A stretch of 64,000 nt of DNA, taken from NCBI GenBank assembly GCA_963810305.1, contig CAWEMY010000005.1, positions 310,001 through 374,000 of the forward strand, in the 5' to 3' direction. The notes under the pieces are model-generated. The model searched no databases. It was not told the DNA's origin and was given only the letters and a program-made list of their open reading frames with translations. Positions 9,728-18,914 of the stretch are shown here, one piece after another; within the stretch, counting starts at the first letter, position 1, and each line of letters starts with the position of its first letter. A program made the position numbers and the translations under genes. The DNA comes from JACDCA01 sp963810305 (lineage in GTDB: Bacteria; Acidobacteriota; Vicinamibacteria; Vicinamibacterales; 2-12-FULL-66-21).

Positions 9728-10825
9728 TCAGTACGGGAGCCTCACCGCGGACCCCGACAGGACGGCGGCCACTTCCCCGACCGCCTCGAGCGGCAGTGCC
9801 GGGTAAAGCGGCAGCGAGAAGACTTCGGCGCACACGCGGTCGGCCACCGGGCATTGGTCAGGCTGCTCCGGCGCGAGGGCCGGCTGCCTCGGGATGGGAA
9901 CCGGGTAGTGGATCAGCGTTTCGATCCCGGCCGCCTTCAGTTTCTCCTGCACCGCTGCGCGCTCGGCACTGAGCACGGGAAAGAGGTGATACACGTGACC
10001 CGGATCGCACTCCGGCGGCACCGTCAACATCGGTCCCGAGATCAGCGCGGCGCGATACGCCGCCGCGATCGCGCGCCGTCGTGCGTTCCAGCGGGGCAGG
10101 AAGTGCAGGCGGGCGCGAAGGATGGCAGCCTGCATTTCGTCGAGCCGCGAATTCACGCCGAACTCTCCGTGCTTATAGCGGTCGGTCTGTCCGCCGTTGC
10201 GCAGCCGCCGGGCGCGATCGGCGACGTCGTCCCGGGCTGTCGTCAACGCCCCTCCGTCGCCGAGTGCACCGAGATTCTTCGTCGGGTAGAACGAGTAGGC
10301 GGCGACCGCACCGAAGCTGCCGACGGGCTGGCCATCGCACGTGGCCAGGTGCGCCTGGCAGCAATCCTCGACAATCGCGAGGCTGTGACGTTCGGCGACG
10401 CGGGCGATCGCCCGCATGTCGGCGGCCTGGCCGTACAGGTGGACCGGCAGGATCGCCGCAGTCCGCGGTGTCACCGCCGCCGCGATCGCTGCCGGGTCGA
10501 TGGTCAGCCGATCGGGATCGATGTCCGCAAATACCGGTCGTGCCCCGGCCATCATGATCGCCAGGGCGCTGTAGGCGGCAGAAAGTGGCGAGGTGATGAC
10601 TTCATCGCCACGGCCGATCCCGAGTGCGCGCAAGGCAATAGCGATTGCATCGGTGCCGGTCCCGACGCCAACAGCACGAGGCGCACCCGTCGCCTCAGCA
10701 AATTCCGCCTCGAATGCTTCCAGCTCGGGACCGAGGACGAACCAGCCGCGTTCGACCACCCGCTCGACGGCATCCTGGATCGCGACGGCGTCCTCTCCCG
10801 GCGTCAGCTTCAGAAACGGAATCAC
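9728..10825 (-). CDS. DegT/DnrJ/EryC1/StrS-family aminotransferase
   Basis: A PLP-dependent sugar aminotransferase fold of about 365 residues. It shows GTGTDAIAIALRALGI near residue 55, the EDCCQAH motif near 155, and SFYPTKNLGALGDGGAL, whose Lys forms the PLP Schiff base. Such enzymes transaminate keto-sugar nucleotides for surface polysaccharide. I take the start as GTG at 10825 (IPFLKLTPGE is the usual N-terminus), which overlaps the TGA of the epimerase gene by two bases; the longer frame upstream is a shadow. The epimerase-aminotransferase pairing suggests that an amino-sugar nucleotide is made for the neighbouring glycosyltransferases. The exact substrate cannot be read from sequence. 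Confidence 0.9.
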   Translation of the reverse strand: MIPFLKLTPGEDAVAIQDAVERVVERGWFVLGPELEAFEAEFAEATGAPRAVGVGTGTDAIAIALRALGIGRGDEVITSPLSAAYSALAIMMAGARPVFADIDPDRLTIDPAAIAAAVTPRTAAILPVHLYGQAADMRAIARVAERHSLAIVEDCCQAHLATCDGQPVGSFGAVAAYSFYPTKNLGALGDGGALTTARDDVADRARRLRNGGQTDRYKHGEFGVNSRLDEMQAAILRARLHFLPRWNARRRAIAAAYRAALISGPMLTVPPECDPGHVYHLFPVLSAERAAVQEKLKAAGIETLIHYPVPIPRQPALAPEQPDQCPVADRVCAEVFSLPLYPALPLEAVGEVAAVLSGSAVRLPY

Positions 10826-11832
10826 GACGCCTCGCCCACGTACCGCGGCAGGTTCTCGCGATAGAAGTCCACGGTCCGCCGCAGGCCTTCCTCGAGCCCG
10901 ACTCGAGGGCGCCATCCGACGGTGCGCTGGAACTTGTCGGAGTTGGAGTAGAAGCTGCCGATGTCGATCGCCTTTTTTTCCGGCGGCCATTCGACATAGC
11001 GCACGGTCCCGCGACCGGCCGCCCGGATCAGCATCTCGACGAGATCGCGATGGCTGATCGGTTCGGCCCCGCCGACGTTGAACACGTCGCCGTTCACCGC
11101 GTCGTCGCTGCCGGCCCTCAAGAACGCATCGACGACGTCGTCCACGTAGACGAAGTCCCGGAGCTGGGAGCCGTCGCCGAAGATCTGAATCTCGCGCCCC
11201 TCGACCGCCAGCCTGATGAACCAGCCGATGAATCCCTGACGGTCATGACGAATGAGCTGCCGCGGTCCGTACACGTTCGTGAGCCGCAGCGAACAGGCGC
11301 GGACGCCAAACACGTTGTTATAGACAAGGTGATAGTGCTCGCCCGCCGCCTTATTGATCCCGTTGATGTCGGTAGGACGGACGAGATGCCCCTCGTCCAC
11401 CGGGAGCCGGTCTGGTTTTCCATAGACCTGCCGGGTGCCGGCGAAAACGACTTTGGTGCCTGCGTTATGGCGCCGGCAGGCCTCGAGGATCGTCAACTGC
11501 CCGCGACAGTTGATCTCGAGGTCCGTCTCGGGATCGCGCATGCTGTCGATGTGACTGACCTGCCCGGCGAGATTGAAGATCAACTCGCGGTCGCGGACGA
11601 GATAGTTCATCGTGGTCTGCTGACGAACGTCAGCGACGTTGACCCGCAGCCGCGACTCGATCCCCTCGATGTTATGCAGGTTGCCGCCGTAGTCGGGGAT
11701 GAGCGAGTCGACGAGAAGGACGTCCGCACCGAGATCGACGAGTGCGCGCGCGATGTTGCTGCCGATGAATCCAAGCCCGCCGGTGATCATCACGCGGCGT
11801 CCGCGATACCACTCGCGGTACGCGTCTGTCAC
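10822..11832 (-). CDS. NAD-dependent epimerase/dehydratase (extended SDR, UDP-glucose 4-epimerase-like)
   Basis: 336 residues starting at GTG 11832, which overlaps the stop of the upstream glycosyltransferase (GTGA). RRVMITGGLGFIGSNIARAL carries the Rossmann GxxGxxG; VFAGTRQVYG is the active-site Ser/Thr region, although the usual YxxxK Tyr appears as INKAAGEHYHLVY, so the catalytic Tyr/Lys spacing should be checked. NVYGPRQ and DFVYVDDVVDAFLRA are further family marks. It probably converts an NDP-hexose for the adjacent aminotransferase and glycosyltransferases. The longer frame upstream to 11952 is not native. Confidence 0.85.
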   Translation of the reverse strand: MTDAYREWYRGRRVMITGGLGFIGSNIARALVDLGADVLLVDSLIPDYGGNLHNIEGIESRLRVNVADVRQQTTMNYLVRDRELIFNLAGQVSHIDSMRDPETDLEINCRGQLTILEACRRHNAGTKVVFAGTRQVYGKPDRLPVDEGHLVRPTDINGINKAAGEHYHLVYNNVFGVRACSLRLTNVYGPRQLIRHDRQGFIGWFIRLAVEGREIQIFGDGSQLRDFVYVDDVVDAFLRAGSDDAVNGDVFNVGGAEPISHRDLVEMLIRAAGRGTVRYVEWPPEKKAIDIGSFYSNSDKFQRTVGWRPRVGLEEGLRRTVDFYRENLPRYVGEAS

Positions 11833-12614
11833 ACGTGATCTCCGCGGTGCGAAACAGCCTCGGCCGATGCCGGGTGCGGCTGCGCACGGAGATGCGAGCG
11901 CCGGATGACCAGGTCGTACCAGAGACGTCCGACGTCCAGGCCGGTCCGCCACAGCCGCGGAAAGTTGAAGAACTGGCTGCGGCCGAAGGCGCGATGATAG
12001 TGATGGACCGGCACTTCGGCCACCCGGAAGCCGGCGTCCTGGATCTTCTTCATCATCTCCAGACAGATGACGCCGCTGTTCTTCTCCAGGGTCACCTTGT
12101 CGAAGATGGAGCGGCGCATCAGCCGGAAGTCACAATCGACGTCGCGGACGCGCAGGCCGAACAGCAACTTGACGGTGTGGTGATAGATGCGCCCGATCAC
12201 GATCCGGTGAATGGGATCCGAGCGGCTGATCTTGTAGCCGTTGACCAGGTCGACGTCATCGGCGAACCGTTCCCACAGCACATTCATTTCGGACGGATCG
12301 TACTGCGCGTCGCCATCCGTGTAGAAGACCAGATCACGAGTGGCCGCTTCGAAACCGCTGCGCAGCGCGCCGCCGTAGCCGCGATTCCGCGGGTGATGTA
12401 CGACCTTGACTTCGGGGTAGTTCCGCGCCAATTCGTCCGCAATACTGGCGGTGCCGTCGAGGCTCCCGTCGTTGATGACGATGACCTCGAAGTCGGTGGT
12501 CAGCTTGCGGGCAGCCTGGATCGCCGCAATCACCAGGCTCGCGATGGTTCCGCTGTCGTTGTAAGCCGGAAAAAACACACTGAGACCGGGCTTGGTATTA
12601 CTGGACTGTGTCAT
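11829..12614 (-). CDS. Family 2 glycosyltransferase (dolichol-phosphate mannose synthase-like)
   Basis: 261 residues with the GT-A fold: LSVFFPAYNDSGTI, VIVINDGSLDGT (nucleotide-sugar binding), RNRGYGGALRSGF, and YTDGDAQYDPSEM (DxD-type metal site). Near the end is VPVHHYHRAFGRSQFF, the R-rich acceptor-loop pattern of polyprenol-phosphate glycosyltransferases. There is no C-terminal membrane domain. It likely transfers a sugar from NDP-sugar to polyprenyl phosphate at the inner face of the membrane. It is translationally coupled to the epimerase. The 61-bp gap upstream is the largest within this minus-strand operon, so an internal promoter is possible but I see no clear one. Confidence 0.9.
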   Translation of the reverse strand: MTQSSNTKPGLSVFFPAYNDSGTIASLVIAAIQAARKLTTDFEVIVINDGSLDGTASIADELARNYPEVKVVHHPRNRGYGGALRSGFEAATRDLVFYTDGDAQYDPSEMNVLWERFADDVDLVNGYKISRSDPIHRIVIGRIYHHTVKLLFGLRVRDVDCDFRLMRRSIFDKVTLEKNSGVICLEMMKKIQDAGFRVAEVPVHHYHRAFGRSQFFNFPRLWRTGLDVGRLWYDLVIRRSHLRAQPHPASAEAVSHRGDHV

Positions 12615-12675
12615 CGGGATAACGGGTAAATGTTAGTGTAGAAAAACCGGGCCGTCACGTTTTCGTATCCCGTCA

Positions 12676-13923
12676 TCACGAAACGCTGGATGTCCGGTGC
12701 GCCCGGGCGACGTCGAGTGCGTGCCGGTAGGCCTCCTCGAACGCCGCCGCAGTGCCAGCCCAGCCGAATCGTTCCTGCGCCAGCGCACGCGCGCCCGAAC
12801 CCAGACGATCGTGCAGGGCCCCGTCAGCCAGCGCGCGTCCGACCTCCCGGGCGATTGCCTCGGCATCCTTCTCCGGCACGATCAGCGCGGTCGATTCGTG
12901 CTCGACTACTGCTCCGATGCCGCCCGCCAGAGTGGTAATCAGGGGAGTGCCGCTGGCCAGCGCTTCCATCACGACATTGGGAAGACCGTCGACGTTCCCC
13001 GCCTCATCCCGCACTGACGGCGTGACGACAACATCTGCCGCCGCGAACAGCGCCGCGACATCGTCCTGTGACCGGTCGCCAAGGAAGCGGACGCGTTCGC
13101 TGATGCCGTGGGAGGCAGCCCGCACGCGCAGTTCCTCGCGCAGCGTCCCGTCACCCGCAATGGCCAGGACCGTTGGGGCGGGCAGTCGTCCGACAGCGTC
13201 GATCAGGTACTCGAAACCCTTCTTGCGGACGAGACGTCCGGCGGCAGCGATCAGGGAAGCATCGGCGGGAATACCGAGTTGCGCGCGAAGCGCGACTCTG
13301 GCGCCGGCGTCGGGACGAAAGCGTTCCGCGTCTACACCGTACGGGATCACCATCATTCGTTCGGGGTTGGCTCCGAGCGCGACTGCCCGTCGGGCGAGAT
13401 CGGCGCTGCATGCGGTGACGAACGCAGCCTTGCGAAAGGCCGAGCGCGCGGCGACGCGCGCCAGCAGCAGACGTTCGGCCACATAGACGTCCGAGCCGTG
13501 GAGACTGATGACCAGCGGACGGCCCGACGCCGCTGCCGCTGCCGTGACACCGCCGGGGATCACCCAGTGGCCGTGCATGATCGTCGCGTTGTGCCTTCGC
13601 GCGATCTTGCGCGCCGTGCGCCATCCGGCGGCCAGCGCCAGGGGGGCAGCGACGAACGCCTGCGCCCGGAGGCTGACGTCCGCCTTCATCGCAGCCGCGT
13701 ATCCGAACACGTTCAGCGACGGGTGCGGTGCGTATTTGTAGAAATGAAAATGGACGCCTTCTTCGGACGGCTGCCGCGTAACCAGTGGATGCCAGGGGGC
13801 AACCACGTGCACTGTGTGGCCTCGTGCGGCGACGCCCTTGGCAATCGGCTCCATGAACGTGCCGACGCTATCGCCCGGGAACCGCGGGTACGACGTCGTC
13901 ACCATGACGACGACTTCGCCCAC
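12676..13923 (-). CDS. Family 4 glycosyltransferase (GT-B)
   Basis: 415 residues. The N-domain starts VVVMVTTSYPRFPGDSVGTF with a G-rich loop and MHGHWVIPGG; the C-domain has IAAAGRLVRKKGFEYLIDAV, VRFLGDRSQDDVAALFAAAD and the donor-binding E-x7-E motif in EALASGTPLITTLAGGIGAVVE. This is a retaining glycosyltransferase that adds a sugar to a growing surface glycan in the cytoplasm. The start is GTG at 13923, two bases after the stop of the upstream Dpm1-like gene, which supports operon membership. The sugar donor is not predictable from sequence. Confidence 0.92.
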   Translation of the reverse strand: MGEVVVMVTTSYPRFPGDSVGTFMEPIAKGVAARGHTVHVVAPWHPLVTRQPSEEGVHFHFYKYAPHPSLNVFGYAAAMKADVSLRAQAFVAAPLALAAGWRTARKIARRHNATIMHGHWVIPGGVTAAAAASGRPLVISLHGSDVYVAERLLLARVAARSAFRKAAFVTACSADLARRAVALGANPERMMVIPYGVDAERFRPDAGARVALRAQLGIPADASLIAAAGRLVRKKGFEYLIDAVGRLPAPTVLAIAGDGTLREELRVRAASHGISERVRFLGDRSQDDVAALFAAADVVVTPSVRDEAGNVDGLPNVVMEALASGTPLITTLAGGIGAVVEHESTALIVPEKDAEAIAREVGRALADGALHDRLGSGARALAQERFGWAGTAAAFEEAYRHALDVARAHRTSSVS

Positions 13924-13925
13924 CG

Positions 13926-14633
13926 CTACTTCTTTCGTCGAAGCGCCAGCCGCCAGGGTGTGATCAGCGATTCGATCAACACGCCGCTGGAGATCTTCGA
14001 CTGCCCCTGACGACGCTCCACGAAGATGATCGGCACTTCCCCGATCCGGGCGCCGGTACGCGACGCCTCGTGCAGCATCTCGATCAGGAAGGCGTAGCCG
14101 TCGGACACGACACTATCGAGCGGAAGCTTCTCCAATGCTTCCCGGCGCCAGCACCGGAAGCCGCTGGTGCAGTCACTGGGAGACAGGCCGGTGACCGCCT
14201 TGATGTAGCGGTTCGCGAATGTGCTCAGAAAAATCCGGTGCAGTGGCCAGTTCACCACACTGACGCCATTCAGGTAGCGCGAACCGATGACGACGTCGAA
14301 TTCCGCCGTGGCTGCAGCCACAAGCGACGGCAGATATTCCGGATTGTGCGAAAGGTCCGCATCCATCTGGCAGATCAGCGTCGCGTCAGTCTGCAGCGCG
14401 CGCTTGAGGCCATCGACGTAGGAGCGGCCGAGGCCGCGCGGTCCGGTCCGGTGCATTACTTCGATCCGGCCGGGATACTGCTGCGCGAGGCTGTCCGCAA
14501 TCTGACCGGTCCCGTCGGGGGAGCCATCGTCCACGACGAGCATGCGAAAACCCGGGTGGGCGAGCACGCCAGGTACCAGGAGCGGAAGGTTGTCGCGTTC
14601 GTTGTAGGTCGGGACGACGACGAGCGTATTCAT
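13926..14633 (-). CDS. Polyprenol monophosphomannose synthase-like GT2
   Basis: 235 residues closely following the single-domain Dpm1/Ppm1 pattern: LVVVPTYNERDNLPLLV, LVVDDGSPDGTG, HRTGPRGLGRSYVDGLK, ICQMDADLSHNPEYLP (DAD), VIGSRYLNGVSVVNWP, and CTSGFRCWRREALE, ending with VPIIFVERRQGQSKIS. It makes polyprenyl-phosphate-mannose or a similar lipid-linked sugar. It starts at ATG 14633 overlapping the stop of the GT39-like gene (ATGA), a natural pairing because GT39 enzymes consume polyprenyl-phosphate sugars in the periplasm. Confidence 0.93.
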   Translation of the reverse strand: MNTLVVVPTYNERDNLPLLVPGVLAHPGFRMLVVDDGSPDGTGQIADSLAQQYPGRIEVMHRTGPRGLGRSYVDGLKRALQTDATLICQMDADLSHNPEYLPSLVAAATAEFDVVIGSRYLNGVSVVNWPLHRIFLSTFANRYIKAVTGLSPSDCTSGFRCWRREALEKLPLDSVVSDGYAFLIEMLHEASRTGARIGEVPIIFVERRQGQSKISSGVLIESLITPWRLALRRKK

Positions 14634-15853
14634 GGGTGCTTGCGACTCGCGGCGCCAATCGCCGGCGCGGCGCCGATAATGATCAGCGGGTCGATTACCG
14701 GCAGGCGAAACCTCTCCTGCGGAAAGAAGATCAGGCTCGTGAGCACGACGGATGCCGCCAGCAGGTACAGCGCTTCAGGGGGTTGTCCGGAACGCCGGAT
14801 CACGATGAAACCTGCAACCGCCAGCGGCGTCAGTACTCCGTACGGCACGACGCTCGCGATCAGGTACTTCGTCGAGTGTAGCGTATACGAGGGGCCGATC
14901 GGAACGATCGTATAGAACGCCTTCCGGATGAGGAGTCCGATCCAGCCGCCCGGATTGTTCCTGATGTGTTGCAAGGCGTCGCGGTAATACAGCGGCTCGA
15001 GCTCTTCGGCGGAGAGTCCCGGGTGCGCGGCGCGAAAAACGATTTCTTCGCGTTTCAACTCGGGATTCGCCGCAAGGTCCCCCTCACCACGAGCCCGCGG
15101 GTGATTGCCGGTCCAGAAAGTCACGCCTCCCTCGGAGGCGATCAGAACGAAACGTCCGTACTGCCGCACGTTGCGCACCGTCCACGGCGCGATGACCACC
15201 GTCGCGGCAAGCGTGAACGCAAGCGCCGGCGCCAGCTGCCGCCGACCCGCGAGCCACAGGGCCGCCATCGGCAGAAAAATGAGCATCCCAGGGCGGACCA
15301 GAGTGGCCGCTCCGGCGATGAGTCCCGCGGCGGCCGAGCGCCGAATGTTCGAAGGCAGCGTCGTGCCGGCGACGGTCAGCAACAGCGTACAGCCAAGCGC
15401 CAACGGCAAGTAGAGCGCCTCGCTGAGCACATACGACGGCATCCAGACGAGCGGCGGGTACACAGTCGCGATCCAGGCGGCAATCACACCGGCGCGTTCG
15501 CCCGCGGCCCTCCGCGCGGTGGACGCGATCAGCAGGATGCCGATTGCACCGAGCGCCGATTGAACGATCTTGATGAGGGCGGGAGCAGACTCCGGTCGGG
15601 CCGGTATTGGGAACAGTGCAAGGAAGGCGGGATACCCAGGCGCGCGGCCAAACCGCGGGCTGGTACCCGCGTCCCCGGTCTCGTCATAAGTGAATCCGCG
15701 GCCGCCGGAGAGACTCTCGGCGAGTGAGAGGTACTCGCGCTCGTCATGGGTGAGAGGTTTGTCGGTCCAGTAGAAAAACGCGAACGCGAGGCGCAGCAGA
15801 AGTGCGACGCCGGCCGCCGCGAGGATCAGCCGCCTGCTGCGTCGCCCATCCAT
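14630..15853 (-). CDS. GT39/ArnT-like membrane glycosyltransferase
   Basis: 407 residues, about ten hydrophobic segments, with the diagnostic acidic loop after helix 1: FFYWTDKPLTHDEREYLSLAESLSGG (the DE pair expected at the active site of GT-C enzymes). The proteins of this PMT-like family transfer a sugar from polyprenyl phosphate to a periplasmic acceptor such as lipid A, protein or glycan. It overlaps the Dpm1-like gene that could supply its donor. It starts at ATG 15853, seven bases after the upstream GT2 gene. No frame disruption is visible. Confidence 0.85.
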   Translation of the reverse strand: MDGRRSRRLILAAAGVALLLRLAFAFFYWTDKPLTHDEREYLSLAESLSGGRGFTYDETGDAGTSPRFGRAPGYPAFLALFPIPARPESAPALIKIVQSALGAIGILLIASTARRAAGERAGVIAAWIATVYPPLVWMPSYVLSEALYLPLALGCTLLLTVAGTTLPSNIRRSAAAGLIAGAATLVRPGMLIFLPMAALWLAGRRQLAPALAFTLAATVVIAPWTVRNVRQYGRFVLIASEGGVTFWTGNHPRARGEGDLAANPELKREEIVFRAAHPGLSAEELEPLYYRDALQHIRNNPGGWIGLLIRKAFYTIVPIGPSYTLHSTKYLIASVVPYGVLTPLAVAGFIVIRRSGQPPEALYLLAASVVLTSLIFFPQERFRLPVIDPLIIIGAAPAIGAASRKHP

Positions 15854-15860
15854 GCGGTCG

Positions 15861-16721
15861 TTACTGGCGTCCCTCGAAGCGTAGCGCGGCGATCTGTTCC
15901 GAGACGAGGCCGACGAGAAACACGATCACTGAAAACATGATCAGCAGCACCGCGCCGTTGGGGATCTTCGAATTCGCCGTAACCCCCCACAGCCCGTAGC
16001 CGCTGCCGAAGACGAACGCGACCAGCGCGATCGGCAGGAAGACGCGCAACGGGCTGAACAGCGTCACGATCTTCAGGATGATCATCAGGAACTTGGCGCC
16101 GTCCCGGGCCAGGCGGATCTTCGATTGCCCGACGCGAACCCGCGCCTCGATCGGCTCGAACGCAACGTTGTATCCCGCCTTGATGAACGCCAGCGTGGTC
16201 GTGGTCGGGGTCGAGAATCCGTTCGGGAGCAGATGGATGAACTCGCGAAGGTGCTCGCGACGCGCCGCCCTGAACCCGGACGTCAGATCCGGAATATCGC
16301 GGTCGGTCAGATAACTGGCGAGCCGATTGAGCGCGCCGTTGCCGTATCGTCGCGCGTGAGTCGCCTGCGTCGAGACACTCCGCGCGCCGATGACCAGGTC
16401 GTACTCGCCGAGCCTGCCGACGATTCGCCGCGCATCCTCGGGCCGGTGCTGCCCATCGCCGTCCACGATGAGCACGAACTCACCTGTGGCAGCGCGAATA
16501 CCGCTTTTCACCGCCGCGCCGTTGCCCTTGTTGTAAGGATGGCGGACGACGCGCGCACCAGCTGTTTCCGCGGTGACAGCCGTGCCGTCATCCGATCCGT
16601 CGTCGACGACGATGATTTCGTGCCAGGGGCCGGCGGTTTGCAGCTGCGTCACCACCGATGCGATCGCGGCGGCCTCGTTGTATGCGGGGATCACGACCGA
16701 CACGGCCGAACCGTCGGCCAC
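15861..16721 (-). CDS. Family 2 glycosyltransferase with two C-terminal membrane helices
   Basis: The native start is GTG at 16721 (VADGSAVSVVIPAYNEAAAI), overlapping by one base the TAG of the upstream GT2 gene; the longer frame to 17342 is antisense noise. About 286 residues: IIVVDDGSDDGT, NKGNGAAVKSGI, LIVDGDGQHRPEDA (DGD metal site), and DLTSGFRAARREHLREF, followed by two helices near residues 215-275. This GtrB/DPMS-like layout suggests a polyprenyl-phosphate glycosyltransferase. It forms a tandem pair with the next gene upstream, which has the same architecture. Confidence 0.9.
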   Translation of the reverse strand: MADGSAVSVVIPAYNEAAAIASVVTQLQTAGPWHEIIVVDDGSDDGTAVTAETAGARVVRHPYNKGNGAAVKSGIRAATGEFVLIVDGDGQHRPEDARRIVGRLGEYDLVIGARSVSTQATHARRYGNGALNRLASYLTDRDIPDLTSGFRAARREHLREFIHLLPNGFSTPTTTTLAFIKAGYNVAFEPIEARVRVGQSKIRLARDGAKFLMIILKIVTLFSPLRVFLPIALVAFVFGSGYGLWGVTANSKIPNGAVLLIMFSVIVFLVGLVSEQIAALRFEGRQ

Positions 16722-17728
16722 TAGCGCTCCCACCGGTCGTTCGGCGCGGAGTGCGTCAGACGCTCTGACTCGTCCCGCCGCACCGTGCTGCTGAGCTCCA
16801 GCGACCGGACGCGATAGAGGACGTCCTCCAGCAGCTTGCGGTTGCCGGCATTCAAATCGGCGAGGAGTCCGATCACCAGCACCATGAATCCCAGGATCAT
16901 CAGCAGCGCTGCGGCGATTGCGGATGGAACGTGGCGGCCGGCCTCGAACTGGAAATAGAAGTAGACCAGTCGGAGGCCGAGGAGGAAGCCGGCTCCGAAC
17001 AGCGTGAGTCCGATGTAGGTGAAGACCTTGAGCGGCTCGTACATCGCGTAGATGCGCGCGATCGTCGCCGACGAGCGCTTGATGTACGAAAAGATGCTGC
17101 CGAATAGTCGCGATTCGCGCGTCCGCGGGTTGGTTGCCACCTCGACGTGGGTGATCGCCATCCGCTTCTTGCCGGCCTGGATGATCGATTCGAGCGTGTA
17201 GGAAAACTCCGACACGATCGTCATACGCAGCGCGGCGTCCCGCGTGTAGGCCCGGAATCCGCTCGTCGTATCCGGCACTGTCGTGTTCGAAACCTGGCGC
17301 ACGACCCAGCTGCCGAGCCGCTGCAACTGCCGTTTGCGCCACGACATATGCGACAGCTCGGCGATGTTGCGGTCGCCGATCACGATATCCGCCTGGCCGG
17401 CGAGGAGCGGCGCGAGGAGTCGCGGGATTTCCCGTCCCGCGTACTGGTTGTCGGCGTCGGTATTGACGATGAAATCAGCGCCTGCCTTGAGGGCCGCATC
17501 GATCCCGGCCATGAACGCCGCCGCCAGTCCCTTGTTGCGGCGGAAGCTGACGATGTGTTCGACGCCGCAGGCACGCGCCACGTCGGCAGTGCCGTCGGTG
17601 GAGCCGTCATCGATGACGAGGACTTCGACGGCGTCTATTCCGGGTACGGACCGAGGCAGATCGGCGAGCGTGGCCGGGAGCGTCGCCGCCTCGTTCAGGC
17701 ACGGAATCTGGATGATGAGTTTCCGCAC
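16721..17728 (-). CDS. Family 2 glycosyltransferase (GtrB-like) with C-terminal membrane helices
   Basis: 335 residues: LIIQIPCLNEAATLPATL, LVIDDGSTDGT, RRNKGLAAAFMAGI, FIVNTDADNQYAG (DAD motif), and DTTSGFRAYTRDAALRM, then two helices near 240-310. Enzymes of this form load a sugar from its nucleotide onto undecaprenyl phosphate in the inner membrane. Together with the following GT2 it suggests that at least two lipid-linked sugars are made here. It starts at ATG 17728, twelve bases after the GT4 gene upstream. Confidence 0.92.
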   Translation of the reverse strand: MRKLIIQIPCLNEAATLPATLADLPRSVPGIDAVEVLVIDDGSTDGTADVARACGVEHIVSFRRNKGLAAAFMAGIDAALKAGADFIVNTDADNQYAGREIPRLLAPLLAGQADIVIGDRNIAELSHMSWRKRQLQRLGSWVVRQVSNTTVPDTTSGFRAYTRDAALRMTIVSEFSYTLESIIQAGKKRMAITHVEVATNPRTRESRLFGSIFSYIKRSSATIARIYAMYEPLKVFTYIGLTLFGAGFLLGLRLVYFYFQFEAGRHVPSAIAAALLMILGFMVLVIGLLADLNAGNRKLLEDVLYRVRSLELSSTVRRDESERLTHSAPNDRWER

Positions 17729-17740
17729 GGATGTGGCGGA

Positions 17741-18781
17741 TTATTGCACGAGCTTCTCGATGACGCCGTCCCACGTGATCGTGCGCGCGCGGTCGTATCC
17801 GGCATCGCCGAGACGCGCCGCCTTCGCTCTGTCGCCGGCGATGTCTCTGATCGCCTCGGCGTACGCTTCGGGCGTCGCCTCCGTACTCCGGCCGTTGACG
17901 CCGTCGATCACGAACTCGTTGGGCCCGCCGGAATCCACGCACGTAATGACTGGTTTTCGGGCGAGAAACGCTTCGAGCGTGACGTAGCCGAAGTCCTCGT
18001 CAAACGGCGGGTAGGCGACGGCCACTGCGTCGGCATAAAGGTCGAGCAGCTCGTCATCGTCTACTGCGCCGAGAAAGGCGACACGATCGGAGACGCCCGC
18101 TTCGCTGGCGATGCGCTCGACGTTCTCGCGCTGCGTGCCGTCGCCCGCGACGACGAGTTGCAGCGTTTCGTCGACCTGCGCCATCGCGCGGACGATCAGG
18201 TCCACCCGTTTGACGGATTCGATCCGGCCGACCGACAGCACATAATCACCGTACTCACCTGACCGGATCTGCTTCGCCAGCCGCGGCGGATGGTAGAGCG
18301 GTTCGGCTTTCAGACCGTTGTACTTCTCGAGCCGCGACGCGGTGTTCTGCGCGTTCGTGAAGATCGCGCGGCACTCGCCGAGCATTTCGGTATCGAGCTT
18401 GATCAGTGTTTCACGCAGGCCGACGTCCTGCTCGGTGTGTGAGAAGTCACTGTAGACGGTGCCGCACAATTCGTACGCGGCGCGGTACTGGTGGATCAGC
18501 CACGCCACCTTGTTGGGATGTCGAACGAAATAGGTCGGGAACTTGGAGGCAATCACGCGGTCGATCGTCTGACCGTTGCTCTCGCTCAGATCGAGCAGCC
18601 GCCACGCGGCGGCGTGCGGCAGGATCTCCTCTTTGGGATACCACTTATACGGGACGCTCACCAGCTCGGCGAGATAGCCGCGATCGCGCAGCTCGCGCAC
18701 CAGTTCACGAACGTGAATCTCGGCGCCGCCGTGGACGAAGGGGACCTGCGCCTCGCAGACCAGGATCGTACGCACACTCAT
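17741..18781 (-). CDS. Family 4 glycosyltransferase, first gene of the polysaccharide operon
   Basis: 346 residues, GT-B fold: an N-domain with GGAEIHVRELVRELRDRGY and a C-domain with YVLSVGRIESVKRVDLIVRA, VVAGDGTQRENVERIA and VAFLGAVDDDELLDLYADA, then the donor site EAFLARKPVITCVDSGGPNEFV. It probably adds an internal sugar of the surface glycan. It is the 5'-most gene of the minus-strand run ending at 7210; upstream is only a 130-bp repeat-rich spacer, so the operon promoter should lie in or before that spacer. Confidence 0.92.
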   Translation of the reverse strand: MSVRTILVCEAQVPFVHGGAEIHVRELVRELRDRGYLAELVSVPYKWYPKEEILPHAAAWRLLDLSESNGQTIDRVIASKFPTYFVRHPNKVAWLIHQYRAAYELCGTVYSDFSHTEQDVGLRETLIKLDTEMLGECRAIFTNAQNTASRLEKYNGLKAEPLYHPPRLAKQIRSGEYGDYVLSVGRIESVKRVDLIVRAMAQVDETLQLVVAGDGTQRENVERIASEAGVSDRVAFLGAVDDDELLDLYADAVAVAYPPFDEDFGYVTLEAFLARKPVITCVDSGGPNEFVIDGVNGRSTEATPEAYAEAIRDIAGDRAKAARLGDAGYDRARTITWDGVIEKLVQ

Positions 18782-18799
18782 GGGCGTATCAGTATAGAG

Positions 18800-18905
18800 C
18801 CGTAGTGCGCAGGGCGTGGTGCGCAGCGCGGAAAGCCGGTTCGACCACCCTGCAGCCCGCGAGCCTTACGCACCGCGCACGACGCACTGCGCGCCGCGCA
18901 CCACG
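18800..18905. repeat. Inverted repeat built of GTGCGCAG-like words
   Basis: Two arms of about 32 bp (18800-18831 and 18873-18905) are imperfect reverse complements; each consists of reiterated GTGCGC/GTGGTGCGC words. It fills almost the whole spacer between ychF and the first glycosyltransferase gene. It belongs to the same structural class as the repeats at 29464, 29597 and 63172, though with a different word. Confidence 0.65.
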
Positions 18906-18914
18906 TCCCGCGCA